64,000 nucleotides of DNA from Spirosoma aureum (GCF_011604685.1 NZ_CP050063.1:5230501-5294500); one strand, 5' to 3'; counted from the stretch's first letter, positions 35,050 through 45,096 are shown. The notes: generated from the letters alone by a model not told the origin. Translations and numbers: made by a program.

Positions 35050-35960
35050 ACTGCAGGAATGATGAAATGATAGGTTGTGAGTTTATTTTTTGACGCCCAA
35101 AGGTACAGATTATTGTGCCAGACTTCCCGTCGGACAGCGGAACTTTGTGCTATTTCGTGATTATTACTGAGTTATGCTGGATGGCCATTTGTGTTGTTTA
35201 ACTCATTGTATACGTCAGCAATGCACTATTCAAGACTGCCTGCATCCTGCTCATTTAACAGTTAATCAGGGTAGCTGGGAGGATTGGCAACAGTTGTGTT
35301 AATCTGTATTTGATGAAGCTGTCTTTATTTTTTATCCGGGTTTGATTCTTAATTCACGATTAATATTATCTGGTTTGGTGCAATGCTTTATGCTAATTGA
35401 TCGTCTTTATTATAACCTGTTTTTGTTCTCAGGTTTAAACAATAGATAGGAATACAGGTCCCGGCTCTTCCTTTGGATAAGCCGGGCCTATTACTTAGTT
35501 TAGTCATATCTGATATTAGTTAGCGGATGAGGTTATTGTGTACCTAACCGATTAAGTACGCTTAATAAATTCACCCAGAATTTCCAGGCCGTTTGCATAC
35601 CTTTGGGTAAGTCATCTAGGGACAACGAGATAGACGCCGTTTATACCTTTTGATTATGTGAACGCCCCGTCTGGCTTTTAGTTAGCGGGGCTATTTTGTT
35701 TACTTGGCTTGATTAAGGGTTACTGGAATCTATTAATTGTCCCATCTTTATATCGTCATCATCTACTAGCGCGCCATACACTGCTTTTTTGTTTGAAGAA
35801 ACTCACGCTTGCTCTTCATGAACATCATCAGCTAAAGAAGGCTACTGGGTATGGGCAGAACCATGCTTATTTCCCGTTTGGGCCGCCGATCAGTAAATAA
35901 TACAACCTGTTATCCTCAAAATGGGTCCAAATAGTAGAATAGGTTAAGAAAGCTTTAATC
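35050..35960. other. Long intergenic region with two GC-rich hairpins
   Basis: About 910 bases with no convincing protein gene. Two hairpins on a low-GC background are visible: CCCGGCT/AGCCGGG at 35460-35486, and GCCCCG/CGGGGC at 35664-35691 followed on the plus strand by TATTTTGTTT. The second looks like a plus-strand terminator, yet no plus-strand gene lies upstream, so a small RNA is possible. Confidence 0.5.
35664..35701 (+). terminator. Possible orphan plus-strand terminator
   Basis: A 6-base GC stem (35664-35669 with 35686-35691) is followed by a T-rich tail to 35701. No gene precedes it on this strand within 1.7 kb, so it either ends an unrecognised RNA or is fortuitous. Confidence 0.4.
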
Positions 35961-36200
35961 ATGAAGGAAGTGTTTATTCTGCTAAGTATTGGAGCTCATC
36001 TCCTGTTTTCGCTTCACTATGCGACGCAGGCTTACAAAGAGCCAATGACGCTACCTAAACGCCTGCCCTCGCTTGTAAAGGCTTTGGTGTATGGTACATT
36101 TGGCCTTTTGATGCTATATGGATGGCTACATTTAGGATTGAAATCAACGAAATCCGAGCGAGCGAGGAACTCTCAAACGACAATCTCCCAAAAAGGATAA
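35961..36200 (+). CDS. Small hypothetical membrane protein
   Basis: The 79-residue frame begins with an ATG and has two hydrophobic stretches (about 3-22 and 41-63) separated by a basic-proline loop, with a hydrophilic Ser/Lys/Arg tail. The family was not recognised. The composition is protein-like and the orf stands alone between non-coding stretches, so it may be real, but there is no supporting neighbour or motif. Confidence 0.45.
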   Translation: MKEVFILLSIGAHLLFSLHYATQAYKEPMTLPKRLPSLVKALVYGTFGLLMLYGWLHLGLKSTKSERARNSQTTISQKG

Positions 36201-36377
36201 TTACCGTTTAGCCTATTAGCGTTTGCATTAAATAGGAAATGGCAGGTCTACTTTCGAATTGTTACGTCTAAGCGTATAGACGCTGAATCTTACCAAAATC
36301 TTCACTTTCTATTTACAGTATTTTCTACCCAATCGAAAGCTTCTTTACACCCTGGCCGTTTCTACTCAACCTTAAAC

Positions 36378-36728
36378 CTATAGAAGTAAATCAGTTGCTT
36401 CTATAGCCGAGTCAATAACAGCCATTAAATCCCCGGAATTAGAAGCCAGATCAAGCTGATCTTGCAATTTTATTAATACGTCCTTTTCATGACTAGGCAA
36501 GGAGTATCTCAAAGAATAAGCTAATCCTTTGCCTATTAGCTTCTTAACATACTTAAAGTGCTCTTCTACTGAACCTCGATTAAGTCTGGGCTTGCCCTCT
36601 TCTAAAAGAATCAAATCCTTCATTACTGAAAGATGAGTTTCATCGCTTGGATCACTGCCACAGTTAAGCGCACGGCACATAAACGTTTCATACCGCGATG
36701 CGGTCACGTATGCATTTGCATCATCCAT
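36378..36728 (-). CDS. Small hypothetical cytoplasmic protein
   Basis: From ATG 36728 this encodes 116 residues, mostly charged and helical: ANAYVTASRYETFMCRAL, HFKYVKKLIGKGLAYSL and KDVLIKLQDQLDLASNSGD. No signal peptide or membrane segment is seen and I do not recognise the family. The frame starts five codons earlier with TTG, but the ATG is more likely. It lies just outside the large AT-rich gene and is itself AT-leaning, so it may belong to the same acquired segment. Confidence 0.55.
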   Translation of the reverse strand: MDDANAYVTASRYETFMCRALNCGSDPSDETHLSVMKDLILLEEGKPRLNRGSVEEHFKYVKKLIGKGLAYSLRYSLPSHEKDVLIKLQDQLDLASNSGDLMAVIDSAIEATDLLL

Positions 36729-37106
36729 GATTTTCTTTGGCAAGTTTTGCTATGAAAATAAAAACGAGTCAGCAAGATAGAAATACACAGCCAGAAAGTA
36801 CATATCATCAGCTACTTACAATGAAATAGCGATTAAATCCGTAAGCTCAGTCAGTACACATTATAGTGCTGGCGGTTTGAAGAAACCACACAGGTGAGGA
36901 CGGTTCGCCCAAGTACTGGTTGGCTATGTCGCTTCTTAAAACCTGATCGCTCATTATGGCTGAAGCTCTATGTACTCCAATGGTCAGGTTGAAGTACTCT
37001 ATCTTATATCAATACTTGCAAAGCGGTGTCAAATTGGGTAGCCATCTAAGCAACTTTACGTAGTTAATCTTCACCTACGATGGAAAGTCTGGCTGTAGGG
37101 TTGCAC
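36729..37106. other. Non-coding stretch before the large BNR gene
   Basis: About 380 bases with no supported gene, hairpin or repeat. Short frames are present but none is persuasive. Confidence 0.5.
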
Positions 37107-40100
37107 CTAATTAGGTAGTTTTACAATCCCTCCAACCCGAATCAGAATCTTCCCTGAAAGTTCTATAAAACTCGGCTGAGCAACTACTCCATTAGGAACC
37201 TCAATTATATGTCCCTTATTTATTTTCACCAGACTACCAACACCTGGTACTACAGAGCAGGACCAAACAGTTGGATCGTTCCAATTACCCGATTTTAGCG
37301 TTTCATTAATGCAGAAATTATCATTAATTGAGATTAAATATTGACTAAAAGAGTCAATTTTTTCATTTGAAAACTCCAAAGAACTTTCACTATTTGCAGC
37401 ATAAGTAAAATTAATCGCATTGCCCAGCTTAGTTAGCCACGTTGTTCTATCAAATGAATTCGATGGCCGCTTATACAGATTAAAATTCGTTAGTCTGCTA
37501 TTATCCGGTAGCGGCAATTTGCCGAATTTTATTTTTTGTATGGGAGTAAATGTCGCATTTGTTCCATAATTATTAATGATATAATAGCCTTTGTTAGGCA
37601 CTGAATAGGAGATTGAGTCTGGGTAGCTATCTGGCGCACCGTTCAATCTAAAGGCAACTACCTCGCCATTAGGAAATGTGCCAACATTAGGCCAAAAAAG
37701 TTCGATTCCAGTTCCAGGAAATGTATGCTGTCCACCGACAGTTATATCCTTACTAAAGCTTTGACCCGAAGCAATTGGCGCTGTTGACGGTATTAGAAAA
37801 TTGGAATCAGGTAAAGTTATCAATGAACCAGAAACTAATTCCCAAACATATCGTGGATTTGAAGGTCCGGTTTGATTAAACTGAATGTATTTTATCAAAC
37901 CAGTTTCGGCTATTCCTTCTCTTAATATCAAATGTTTTTTTTGGCGAATTTCAGTTTGAGATAACGCATAATTATAAAATTTCACCTCATCAATTTCACC
38001 TTCAAAATTACCACCCTGATGAAGGATATCAGGGTTAATAAAAAAAGGTTTTGTTGAAAGGTTGATAGGTAGCATTGGCCCAGCGTTTACAATTTCAGCA
38101 ACTCCATTCAAATAAATTTTGACATTAGTTGGTGAGTAAACAAGTACGACATGGTTCCATTGCGTTGAATCAGCGATTAACTTGCTTTTTTGCCGAAATG
38201 TAACAGTATTATCCGTATAGCATAAGTTCAGGTTTTCAGTATATCCATTATATGAGAAACCCAAGCCAAAACCATATATAGAATTTGGATACGTATACTG
38301 CCCAATTATCTGGCTAAAGCTTTTTTGATTACCCTTGGGTTTGATCCAACAACTAATAGAAAACGAATTAGAGTTAATGCCGATAGTACCGATATTAATT
38401 TCTTTACGCTCACCTGATACAGTAAGTGCTTTGCCTGGTAAGGTATCGGATATGCATAAGCTTTTATTAAAATTAATCATATTGCTCACTGTTCTGATTG
38501 ACGAACTATCCTGATTATTTTTTACTGTTAATGAAACAGTATAAAGGCCTGGGCCAGGATAAGTGACTTTTGGTTCGCGAACGTTTGAATTATTCACAAA
38601 AGAAGCTCCGGGAAAGTCCCACTTCCAGCTTGCTCCTGCATAATCAAGTATTGAATTATCGGTGAATGTTACCGTATCTTTATCACAGCTTATTTTATTT
38701 TTATTTGCCATGGGAATAGAAATGGGTGTACTTGCGGAATATAATGGACTCTCCCAAATACCTCTATTACCGGCCAATCTCAATTTATTATCTCTATAAA
38801 AAATAATTCCACCTTGCCTTGCTTCGAAATTTCGTGGCAGGCCTGTATTAAAATCTACCCAGTCAGCTAAATTATTATCCCTATAATAAACACTGGCATT
38901 CGGCGTATTCTGTATTGCATAAATTCCATCGTTAGTGCCTCCCTGAGCGGCTAAAAAGCTAATGTTTTTATTATTTAGTAATGTACCTGTATAATTAACC
39001 CAGGTATTTCCGGCATCGACCGACTTAAATACTTTATTGGACGCGGTTCCACCTTTTTGGCAAAACCATAATATATCTTCATTGCCAGAATTCACAACAA
39101 TATCACTGTTGTAATATTTAAATACCACTCCACTTGGCAAAAATAGTTGCAACCATGTAATTCCACCATCTGTAGTTTTCCATAACCCTGTTGTAGTAAT
39201 CAGATAGATTCTGTCAGGATTGCTTTTCGATATATCATATCGCCAAACATTTGTGCCAAAATCTTTAAGCTCATAATAGGTCAGTCCATTGTCCTCTGAC
39301 TTCCATAAGCTGTTTTTATAACCAACATAAAAAATATTACTGTAATATGGATGAACTATTAACTTGCTGCTAAATTCTCCATAATTTACATTTGATGGCC
39401 ATTTTTGATTCTGGTTATCGGCATTTTCGATCTTTCCAGCAAGTGATTGAGGAATAACTTTTGTGCCAACATCTCTAAAACCTATCTTGCCTTTTTTACC
39501 TGGTACTGGAAATACATGGCCGGTGGCATCTTCTCCCCCACCAACCAAAAGTGTATTTCCTGAACCATACGGTTCATATAAGGCTCCATTTCCATTATGA
39601 TACCTACCCCCCACGACTAAATCTTCGGCCCAACCTTGATCAAAACCCCAAAAATCTGAACCAGATAGGCCTTTATGGCGAATCGAAAAATTAGCAGTTT
39701 CTGAAAAAAAATCACTGGAATAAACCACGCCCCCATCAGTGGAAATATAGGAGTCCATTCCATTTGCTACCATGCTTTGCATATCAGGATGCAAAGGAAA
39801 TGATCCAATATATCCGCCAATCGGTTTGAAATTGGCACCACCATCCGTTGATTTCCAGGCTGAGGTCGTTCCAACGATTAGATGATCGGCGTTGGCTGGG
39901 TTCATCATTATCGCCAGATCATAGTAACCTTGCCCATTTGACATACCATTAGTTGTATCACGCCCTTTTAAACCTGTTCCTGTAAACGTAGTTATTACTG
40001 ACCAAGACTGCCCAAAATCAGTACTTTTCAACAGCTTGGGGAAATCATTCTGTAAGGTGATGCAAAAAACAATATCAGGACTAACTGTAGTGGAATTTGT

Positions 40101-41162
40101 AGTAGCTAATCTGGCTCCTCTCGAAAAAGTATTCGCTGGGGATGGCTTCTCTGAAAAACTTACACCTCCATCAGTTGAGTAAAATATTTTTATAGTATCT
40201 GCCGATGACGCCCCCACCGCTATAACAATATCAGGGGATTTTCGACTATAAATTATATCGTAAAGTTTGGTGCCAATCGGAATTTTGTTTGGAATTGGCG
40301 ATGTAAGAAAAACGGGTATTTTCCAGCTTGCCCCCCCATCACTACTCAGGTAAATATTATTTTGAGCAGCTATAATTACATTCCCATTGGGCTGAATTAA
40401 GATTTTGTTTACTTTGGTTTGAGTAAATGTAGCTAAAGTTGTCCATGTAGCTCCTCCATCTGTTGTTTTCAATAAGCCAACATTATTAGAAAATGCATAA
40501 ACCAAATTTGCATTTCCCGGAGAAACAGCTATTGCACTTACAGATCCGGATAAAAAGTTATCATTGATAGAGTTCCAATTTAGTCCTTTATCCGTCGATT
40601 TAAAAATTATACCAGTCTCGGAGCCTGCATACAATATAGAGGAATCACTGGGTGCTATTGCTATTCTATAGATGTTGACCTGATAGTTTTTGAGTCCCTT
40701 ATTATTATCGCTAAAAGTTTGCACAGGTCCTAAAAGAGACCATGATCCCGAATTTGTCGATTTTTTCGCGCCTTTACCCGCCTGATTTTTATTTTTTTCA
40801 AACTCACTTTGCAGTGATTTGTAAAGTCGCTTATCGATTTTAACAGAACCATCATTTTGAATAAATACTCGATTTTGGTTTAACCACCTTTCAAATGCTA
40901 CCTCATAGGGATCTTCATCCTTCTCGTCCTCAATTTCATTTTCTTGAACGTCTTTTACTGATGATTCTTTTTTTTTCTTATTTTCTTTAATTAAAGATTC
41001 AATTACAAAAACATTGGGATTGTTCCAATCCACTTTTTTGACCCAATCTGGCTCTTCAATATTTTTGGGAATATTAAATATTTCACTTTTTTGAGCAATC
41101 AGTTGTGTCGAAAATAATATAAAAGTAATTATTTTGTAAATTTTTTTAACTAAAACGGCCAT
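37107..41162 (-). CDS. Very large secreted BNR/PKD/LamG multidomain protein
   Basis: From ATG 41162 the protein has 1351 residues (a TTG two codons earlier is less likely). A signal peptide (to about 24) is followed by a Lys/Glu-rich linker (55-95). A propeller region (about 140-800) has at least nine Asp-box motifs such as STDKGLNW, TTDGGATW, SSDGGASW, STDFGQSW and TTDGGITW. A PKD domain (about 815-895) contains WKWDFPGA and VTYPGPGLYTVSLTV. A LamG-like domain (about 920-1085) contains SISCWIKPK, WNHVVLVYS and GEIDEVKFYNYAL. A further beta region and a terminal module (about 1285-1351) opening SGNWNDPTVWSC follow. It is probably a surface or secreted adhesin or glycan-binding protein. The gene is visibly AT-rich compared with its neighbours, suggesting transfer. 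Confidence 0.85.
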   Translation of the reverse strand: MAVLVKKIYKIITFILFSTQLIAQKSEIFNIPKNIEEPDWVKKVDWNNPNVFVIESLIKENKKKKESSVKDVQENEIEDEKDEDPYEVAFERWLNQNRVFIQNDGSVKIDKRLYKSLQSEFEKNKNQAGKGAKKSTNSGSWSLLGPVQTFSDNNKGLKNYQVNIYRIAIAPSDSSILYAGSETGIIFKSTDKGLNWNSINDNFLSGSVSAIAVSPGNANLVYAFSNNVGLLKTTDGGATWTTLATFTQTKVNKILIQPNGNVIIAAQNNIYLSSDGGASWKIPVFLTSPIPNKIPIGTKLYDIIYSRKSPDIVIAVGASSADTIKIFYSTDGGVSFSEKPSPANTFSRGARLATTNSTTVSPDIVFCITLQNDFPKLLKSTDFGQSWSVITTFTGTGLKGRDTTNGMSNGQGYYDLAIMMNPANADHLIVGTTSAWKSTDGGANFKPIGGYIGSFPLHPDMQSMVANGMDSYISTDGGVVYSSDFFSETANFSIRHKGLSGSDFWGFDQGWAEDLVVGGRYHNGNGALYEPYGSGNTLLVGGGEDATGHVFPVPGKKGKIGFRDVGTKVIPQSLAGKIENADNQNQKWPSNVNYGEFSSKLIVHPYYSNIFYVGYKNSLWKSEDNGLTYYELKDFGTNVWRYDISKSNPDRIYLITTTGLWKTTDGGITWLQLFLPSGVVFKYYNSDIVVNSGNEDILWFCQKGGTASNKVFKSVDAGNTWVNYTGTLLNNKNISFLAAQGGTNDGIYAIQNTPNASVYYRDNNLADWVDFNTGLPRNFEARQGGIIFYRDNKLRLAGNRGIWESPLYSASTPISIPMANKNKISCDKDTVTFTDNSILDYAGASWKWDFPGASFVNNSNVREPKVTYPGPGLYTVSLTVKNNQDSSSIRTVSNMINFNKSLCISDTLPGKALTVSGERKEINIGTIGINSNSFSISCWIKPKGNQKSFSQIIGQYTYPNSIYGFGLGFSYNGYTENLNLCYTDNTVTFRQKSKLIADSTQWNHVVLVYSPTNVKIYLNGVAEIVNAGPMLPINLSTKPFFINPDILHQGGNFEGEIDEVKFYNYALSQTEIRQKKHLILREGIAETGLIKYIQFNQTGPSNPRYVWELVSGSLITLPDSNFLIPSTAPIASGQSFSKDITVGGQHTFPGTGIELFWPNVGTFPNGEVVAFRLNGAPDSYPDSISYSVPNKGYYIINNYGTNATFTPIQKIKFGKLPLPDNSRLTNFNLYKRPSNSFDRTTWLTKLGNAINFTYAANSESSLEFSNEKIDSFSQYLISINDNFCINETLKSGNWNDPTVWSCSVVPGVGSLVKINKGHIIEVPNGVVAQPSFIELSGKILIRVGGIVKLPN

Positions 41163-42094
41163 GTTCAATTTGGTCTTTTAAGTGAAAAATCAGGCGTTGC
41201 TAAACCCATCTTTATTCATTTATAAAGCAGAAATTACACACAAGTGTGTATGGCTTAGCTTTGTCCTATTTCTATCCCCCAAACTCACTGGATCACTGTA
41301 TTCCGAACTATATTAAAAACATCTATCTTTTTGGTTGTTCCGTAGCTCCATTTCTACTTCGGATTCAGCTATCGTATTAATAAGAAAAAGGGACTTTGAC
41401 GGCGATTAGACGAATGATCGATCCCGAAGTAACAGTACGTATTTGCTTGAAAGGAAGAAGCTTCTCAATATTGGCCTTAACTACAGAATTCTACCATCCA
41501 GGCCAGTAGGAGTATTTTCGACAAGCGACTTTCACTTTGTAGACGTATTGCTCTACTATTTATTGGATAATCTCAGTAAAGTTGCTGATATGGACCGCTT
41601 TGACACTGTTTAATGTGGGTAGTGTACTGAGTGAGGTCAGATTTATTAGCGCGAGTTTAGGTCCTTAAACCAGCTCCTGCAGGTCGACCATCCGCTTCCG
41701 GTTTGAATGAAGAGTGGGAGAATTAATAGGGCAAACTTTCCTCCATATGTCTGTTTAAGAAATAAAGACCTCATCGATTTCTTATTAAGAAATTTTCAGA
41801 TGCATGGCTTGGCTACTTTGTTTGTCAAACCGGTTGAACTGGCGTAGATGGGATAACCATTCAACCCTAAAAAATTGAGGTTATCATCGTTGAGATGATA
41901 CATCCAATAAGGCGACTAACGATAGTAGACAGATTTACGCCAACGCAACTGGGCTCAATAGTTGGGAAAATTATGGGGCAGGTAATCTCGCTACTGAAAG
42001 TAATTTCAACGGGTGATGTTACTATTGCTTTTAGTAGTGGGATTAATGACGAAAGCACTCACGTTTGAGGATTCATTCATTAAATCACACAACC
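41163..42094. other. Long AT-rich stretch with no clear gene
   Basis: About 930 bases upstream of the BNR gene and of the lipoprotein at 42095. Only short frames were found; the best is a 57-codon plus-strand frame ending at 42067 (MIHPIRRLTIVDRF...), which has no recognisable family. A 16-base palindrome at 41235-41250 is the only structured element. Decayed coding DNA is possible but unproven. Confidence 0.5.
41235..41250. promoter_or_regulatory. Palindrome upstream of the BNR gene
   Basis: TACACACAAGTGTGTA has 7-base perfect arms (TACACAC and GTGTGTA) around AA. It lies 73-88 bases before the ATG of the large BNR gene on the minus strand. Size and position fit an operator for a dimeric regulator. 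Confidence 0.45.
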
Positions 42095-42580
42095 ATGCAA
42101 CGTATTTTCATTACGCTGATTTACACTTTTTTAATTTTTACCACCTTTTCCTGCGGCAAGAAAAGCACCGATGGAGTTCAGTCGGCGTATTTTGTTAAAG
42201 CAAAAATCAATGGTGTCGACTTTTTTCATGATGCCAGCAATAAAAATCAGATGATGAATTATAGTGAACCGAATGGTTATGTCAATGCCACCTTTAGTGT
42301 GTTTGTCAGTCCCAATAACGTTGAACAATTTGGCTTTACCTGCCTTGGTTACGAACACCGAAAACCCGAAACAATGACCATTCTGGGCGGTGGTTATTCA
42401 AAAGGAAAGACCGAAATATATGCCGCGAACAGCGCAGTACAAGCCAATGGTAAGTGTTCTATTACTAAAATAGATGATAAGGTAATTGAAGGAACCTTTT
42501 ATTTCGATGCCTATAGTGAAAATGGCATAGGTACTACGAAAATCAGCATTACCGAAGGCCAATTCCGTCTGGAATTCTAG
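42095..42580 (+). CDS. Small lipoprotein, hypothetical
   Basis: From ATG 42095 the protein has 161 residues with a lipoprotein signal peptide (MQRIFITLIYTFLIFTTFSC; acylated Cys20 followed by GKKS). The mature part is beta-rich: AYFVKAKINGVDFFHD, NATFSVFVSPNNVEQFG and VIEGTFYFDAYSENGIGTTKISITEGQFRLEF. The pattern, including a T/GTF strand ending in a GxF, is like Bacteroidota proteins of the DUF6252 type. The upstream TTG at 42065 is an unlikely start. A near-perfect hairpin lies 60 bases downstream. No function is indicated. Confidence 0.75.
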   Translation: MQRIFITLIYTFLIFTTFSCGKKSTDGVQSAYFVKAKINGVDFFHDASNKNQMMNYSEPNGYVNATFSVFVSPNNVEQFGFTCLGYEHRKPETMTILGGGYSKGKTEIYAANSAVQANGKCSITKIDDKVIEGTFYFDAYSENGIGTTKISITEGQFRLEF

Positions 42581-42639
42581 TAGATTTAACACCCTACGAA
42601 TCAACCGTTTTAATGTAGCCTACTTTACATAAAACATAT

Positions 42640-42669
42640 GCCAGTAGGAATTCCAGAATTCCTACTGGC
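42640..42669 (+). terminator. Long hairpin after the lipoprotein gene
   Basis: Arms GCCAGTAGGAATTC (42640-42653) and GAATTCCTACTGGC (42656-42669) are perfect complements with almost no loop. It lies 60 bases past the stop. There is no T-run, so it may stabilise the 3' end rather than terminate by itself. Confidence 0.6.
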
Positions 42670-42825
42670 GAACAGGTCGGTTTACTGCAGGTGAAACCGG
42701 CAACCAATTATAGGGTATTTACCGCCAGCTTTGAAGTCTATTCCACCAGATATACACTCCTGACCATCAGCTTATTGGATAGCCGTACCTTTGATTCACC
42801 AAACTAACTATACAGGATGTCAATC

Positions 42826-43014
42826 ATGAAAACGGCTCAATTAATTACTCTGCTAACCATCTTCATCGCCCTTACCCTTAACGCATGCAGCAAAAAATCG
42901 GATGATGCAATGCTTACTCAATCACAAACTACAGTAACATCTTCACAATCAGCTATACAGACAACGCCTATTCAGTCAACGATTAGACCACAGTGGGCTT
43001 CCAGTGCAGACTGA
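42826..43014 (+). CDS. Tiny lipoprotein, hypothetical
   Basis: A 62-residue frame from ATG 42826 (an alternative ATG lies three codons upstream at 42817). It has a lipoprotein signal (MKTAQLITLLTIFIALTLNAC, with SKKSDD after the Cys) and a short Ser/Thr/Gln-rich tail. The lipobox is clear, so it is probably translated and exported, but nothing else can be said. It follows the other small lipoprotein by 245 bases. Confidence 0.55.
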   Translation: MKTAQLITLLTIFIALTLNACSKKSDDAMLTQSQTTVTSSQSAIQTTPIQSTIRPQWASSAD

Positions 43015-43095
43015 TCGCAGCCGTTTAATCATAGCACACTTCCTTAACTAAATCAGGTTATTGTCATGAAACCTGGCTGGTTTCCTTGACAAAAA

Positions 43096-45096
43096 TCAGA
43101 ATGCCGGTACGAATAAAACCGCATCGGCCACCACCGGCCCGTCTACCTGCTTGGCGGCTATTTCAACCGATGAAGCCTGACCTTTGGGCAGTTCATAATC
43201 ACCCAAAGCAACCCATTCGCCCGATGTCTGTCCGACAACAACAATATCCGCTGTTTTGATCGGAATCGATTTACTGCTTTTTCCGTCTGAAACGGTAATC
43301 CCCAATTCGGAAGCACTTTTGGCTAAACGCGGGAAGTAAGCGTAAACGCGGTATTTACCCGCTTTTACGATGTCGGGCGTAAACCGTACGGTTGCCTTTT
43401 CCTCTCCCTGACCTTCATAAATCAGATAGGATGGGCCATACCCACCTTTACTCTTGTTCTCGACACGCCACGGGCCAGTAATTGTGGTCATCTTTTGGCT
43501 ATCATTGTCTACCAGAATTTCGGGAGTACTCCCATCGGCCAGTGGATTGGCCTTCAGTTCCTGTTGTAGTTTAGCAATATTCACTTTTTGCACACTGGTT
43601 TTCGCGTCGATCGCCATGGCCGCTGCCAACGCAGTCGATTGACCCAATACCATGAAAACGGGTTCCATTCGAATAGAACCGTATGCAATGTGCGAAGCCG
43701 ACAGGCAAACCGGCACCAGCAGATTCTGGCATTCGTTTTCTTTTGGGATCAGGGCACGGTACGAGATGGGATAAGGCCCAAAACCACCGACCTCCACATT
43801 CCCTTCATTCTTAGCCATTTTCTTGCCATCTTTTTCAATGACGATGCGCTGGATGTTATGCGAATCCATTGTGTAAGCCGCCATACCTACCCCGTCGGTT
43901 ACTACTTCCTTACCCTGGCAATTCGCCTGCGTCATGACATAGGCTCCTACCATCCGGCGGGCTTCCCGAATGTAGAGTTGTGGCGACCAGTTGCCCGTAT
44001 CGGTGTACTCATCTTTCGGATAACCCCATTTCAGCATTTGGTCCCGAAGCTCCTGAGGCACGCGAGAATCATGACCGAAAAAATAGAGCAACCCTTTGGT
44101 ATACAACTCGTGGTCACGGATAATCTGCGCCCGCTTTTCGTAGCTTCCGTCCGGATATCCGTAATTCATCCCGATCATATCCGTCGAGAAACCGTTTCGA
44201 TTGTTGATATCGGTTTTTTTGTTGGGCATTCCACTCCAGATAAAATAATCGTTGAGCGACCGCTTCTGGGGTTGAGCAGCAATCAGCCGTACCAGCAATT
44301 CGTACTTTGTTGAATCATACCCGGCCGGACGCGTAATAGCCACCTGATTGGCCGGATCAGACGAAAGACAAATGCGGTAATTGTAGGCTTGCGCTTTATT
44401 GTCACCCGTTCCGTTGGGTTCCAGTTTCGCCGGGCTGACGCCCCAGACTAAGCCCGAGTCTGGATTTCCGGGTGTTTTGTAAGGATCAATTCCATCGGGC
44501 AGTTGATGACCGGTCATCAACTGCACACCACTGATGGTTTCATTGTATTTTGAATTATCCTCACGCCCAACGGTGTAGGAAACACCGGCTTTTGCCATCA
44601 GATCGCCTTCATAGGAGCAATCGATAAACATCTTAGCCCGAATGGTTCGTTTGGCCAACGGTTTATCCGAATTCTCCAGAACAATTTCCTGAATCTGCCC
44701 ACTGCTTTTCTTAACGCTCGAAAGCCGATGCGAAAGTAATACGTCGATCTGTCCGCGCTTGACATATTCACTAAATAAGTCCTCGGCAACATGAGGCTCA
44801 AAAATCCACTGCTCAAACTTCCCGTAATGTTGCCCGATGCGTCGGTAATAATCACGGGCCAGACCCGTGATGGCGTATTTATTGCCAATATCTGTCAAAC
44901 CCAATCCACCGGAGGTCATGCCACCCAGGTGCTTGCCCGGCTCGATGAGGATCACAGTTTTACCGGCTTTTCTGGCAGTAAAAGCAGCAATGACCCCACC
45001 TGACGTGCCACCATATACGCAGATATCGACCTGTTGCTGGGCAATGGCGGAGTATGTGAGCAATAAACTGAGACAGATTGTAATCGTGTAACGCAT
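43096..45096 (-). CDS. Secreted FAD-dependent oxidoreductase with golvesin-like C-terminal domain
   Basis: From ATG 45096 the protein has 666 residues and a signal peptide (MRYTITICLSLLLTYSAIAQ). The frame is open to 45177, but the upstream part is not signal-like. The FAD site YGGTSGGVIAA is near residue 27. Family motifs shared with two other genes here are YEGDLMAKAGVSYTVGRE, the middle block LYIREARRMVGAYVMTQ and the C-terminal flavin region PVCLSASHIAYGSIRMEP. The last ~140 residues (from about 525) form a golvesin/xanthan-lyase-type beta domain (GKYRVYAYFPRL, VALGDYELPKG). It is exported, with unknown substrate. It is 70 bases after the second FAD oxidoreductase gene, downstream of SusCD. 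Confidence 0.85.
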   Translation of the reverse strand: MRYTITICLSLLLTYSAIAQQQVDICVYGGTSGGVIAAFTARKAGKTVILIEPGKHLGGMTSGGLGLTDIGNKYAITGLARDYYRRIGQHYGKFEQWIFEPHVAEDLFSEYVKRGQIDVLLSHRLSSVKKSSGQIQEIVLENSDKPLAKRTIRAKMFIDCSYEGDLMAKAGVSYTVGREDNSKYNETISGVQLMTGHQLPDGIDPYKTPGNPDSGLVWGVSPAKLEPNGTGDNKAQAYNYRICLSSDPANQVAITRPAGYDSTKYELLVRLIAAQPQKRSLNDYFIWSGMPNKKTDINNRNGFSTDMIGMNYGYPDGSYEKRAQIIRDHELYTKGLLYFFGHDSRVPQELRDQMLKWGYPKDEYTDTGNWSPQLYIREARRMVGAYVMTQANCQGKEVVTDGVGMAAYTMDSHNIQRIVIEKDGKKMAKNEGNVEVGGFGPYPISYRALIPKENECQNLLVPVCLSASHIAYGSIRMEPVFMVLGQSTALAAAMAIDAKTSVQKVNIAKLQQELKANPLADGSTPEILVDNDSQKMTTITGPWRVENKSKGGYGPSYLIYEGQGEEKATVRFTPDIVKAGKYRVYAYFPRLAKSASELGITVSDGKSSKSIPIKTADIVVVGQTSGEWVALGDYELPKGQASSVEIAAKQVDGPVVADAVLFVPAF

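Noticed and set aside
35709..35900. 63-codon plus-strand frame starting at a TTG
   Set aside because: His-rich random-looking composition and rare start; nothing supports translation.
42590..42810. Plus-strand frame ending SLLDSRTFDSPN after the lipoprotein hairpin
   Set aside because: It has no start codon, includes the hairpin and lacks any family match, so it may be chance or a decayed remnant.
43096..45096. Xanthan lyase as the function of the golvesin-containing FAD gene
   Set aside because: The label applied to such proteins probably comes from the C-terminal domain; the protein has an FAD-binding oxidoreductase core and no lyase catalytic domain.
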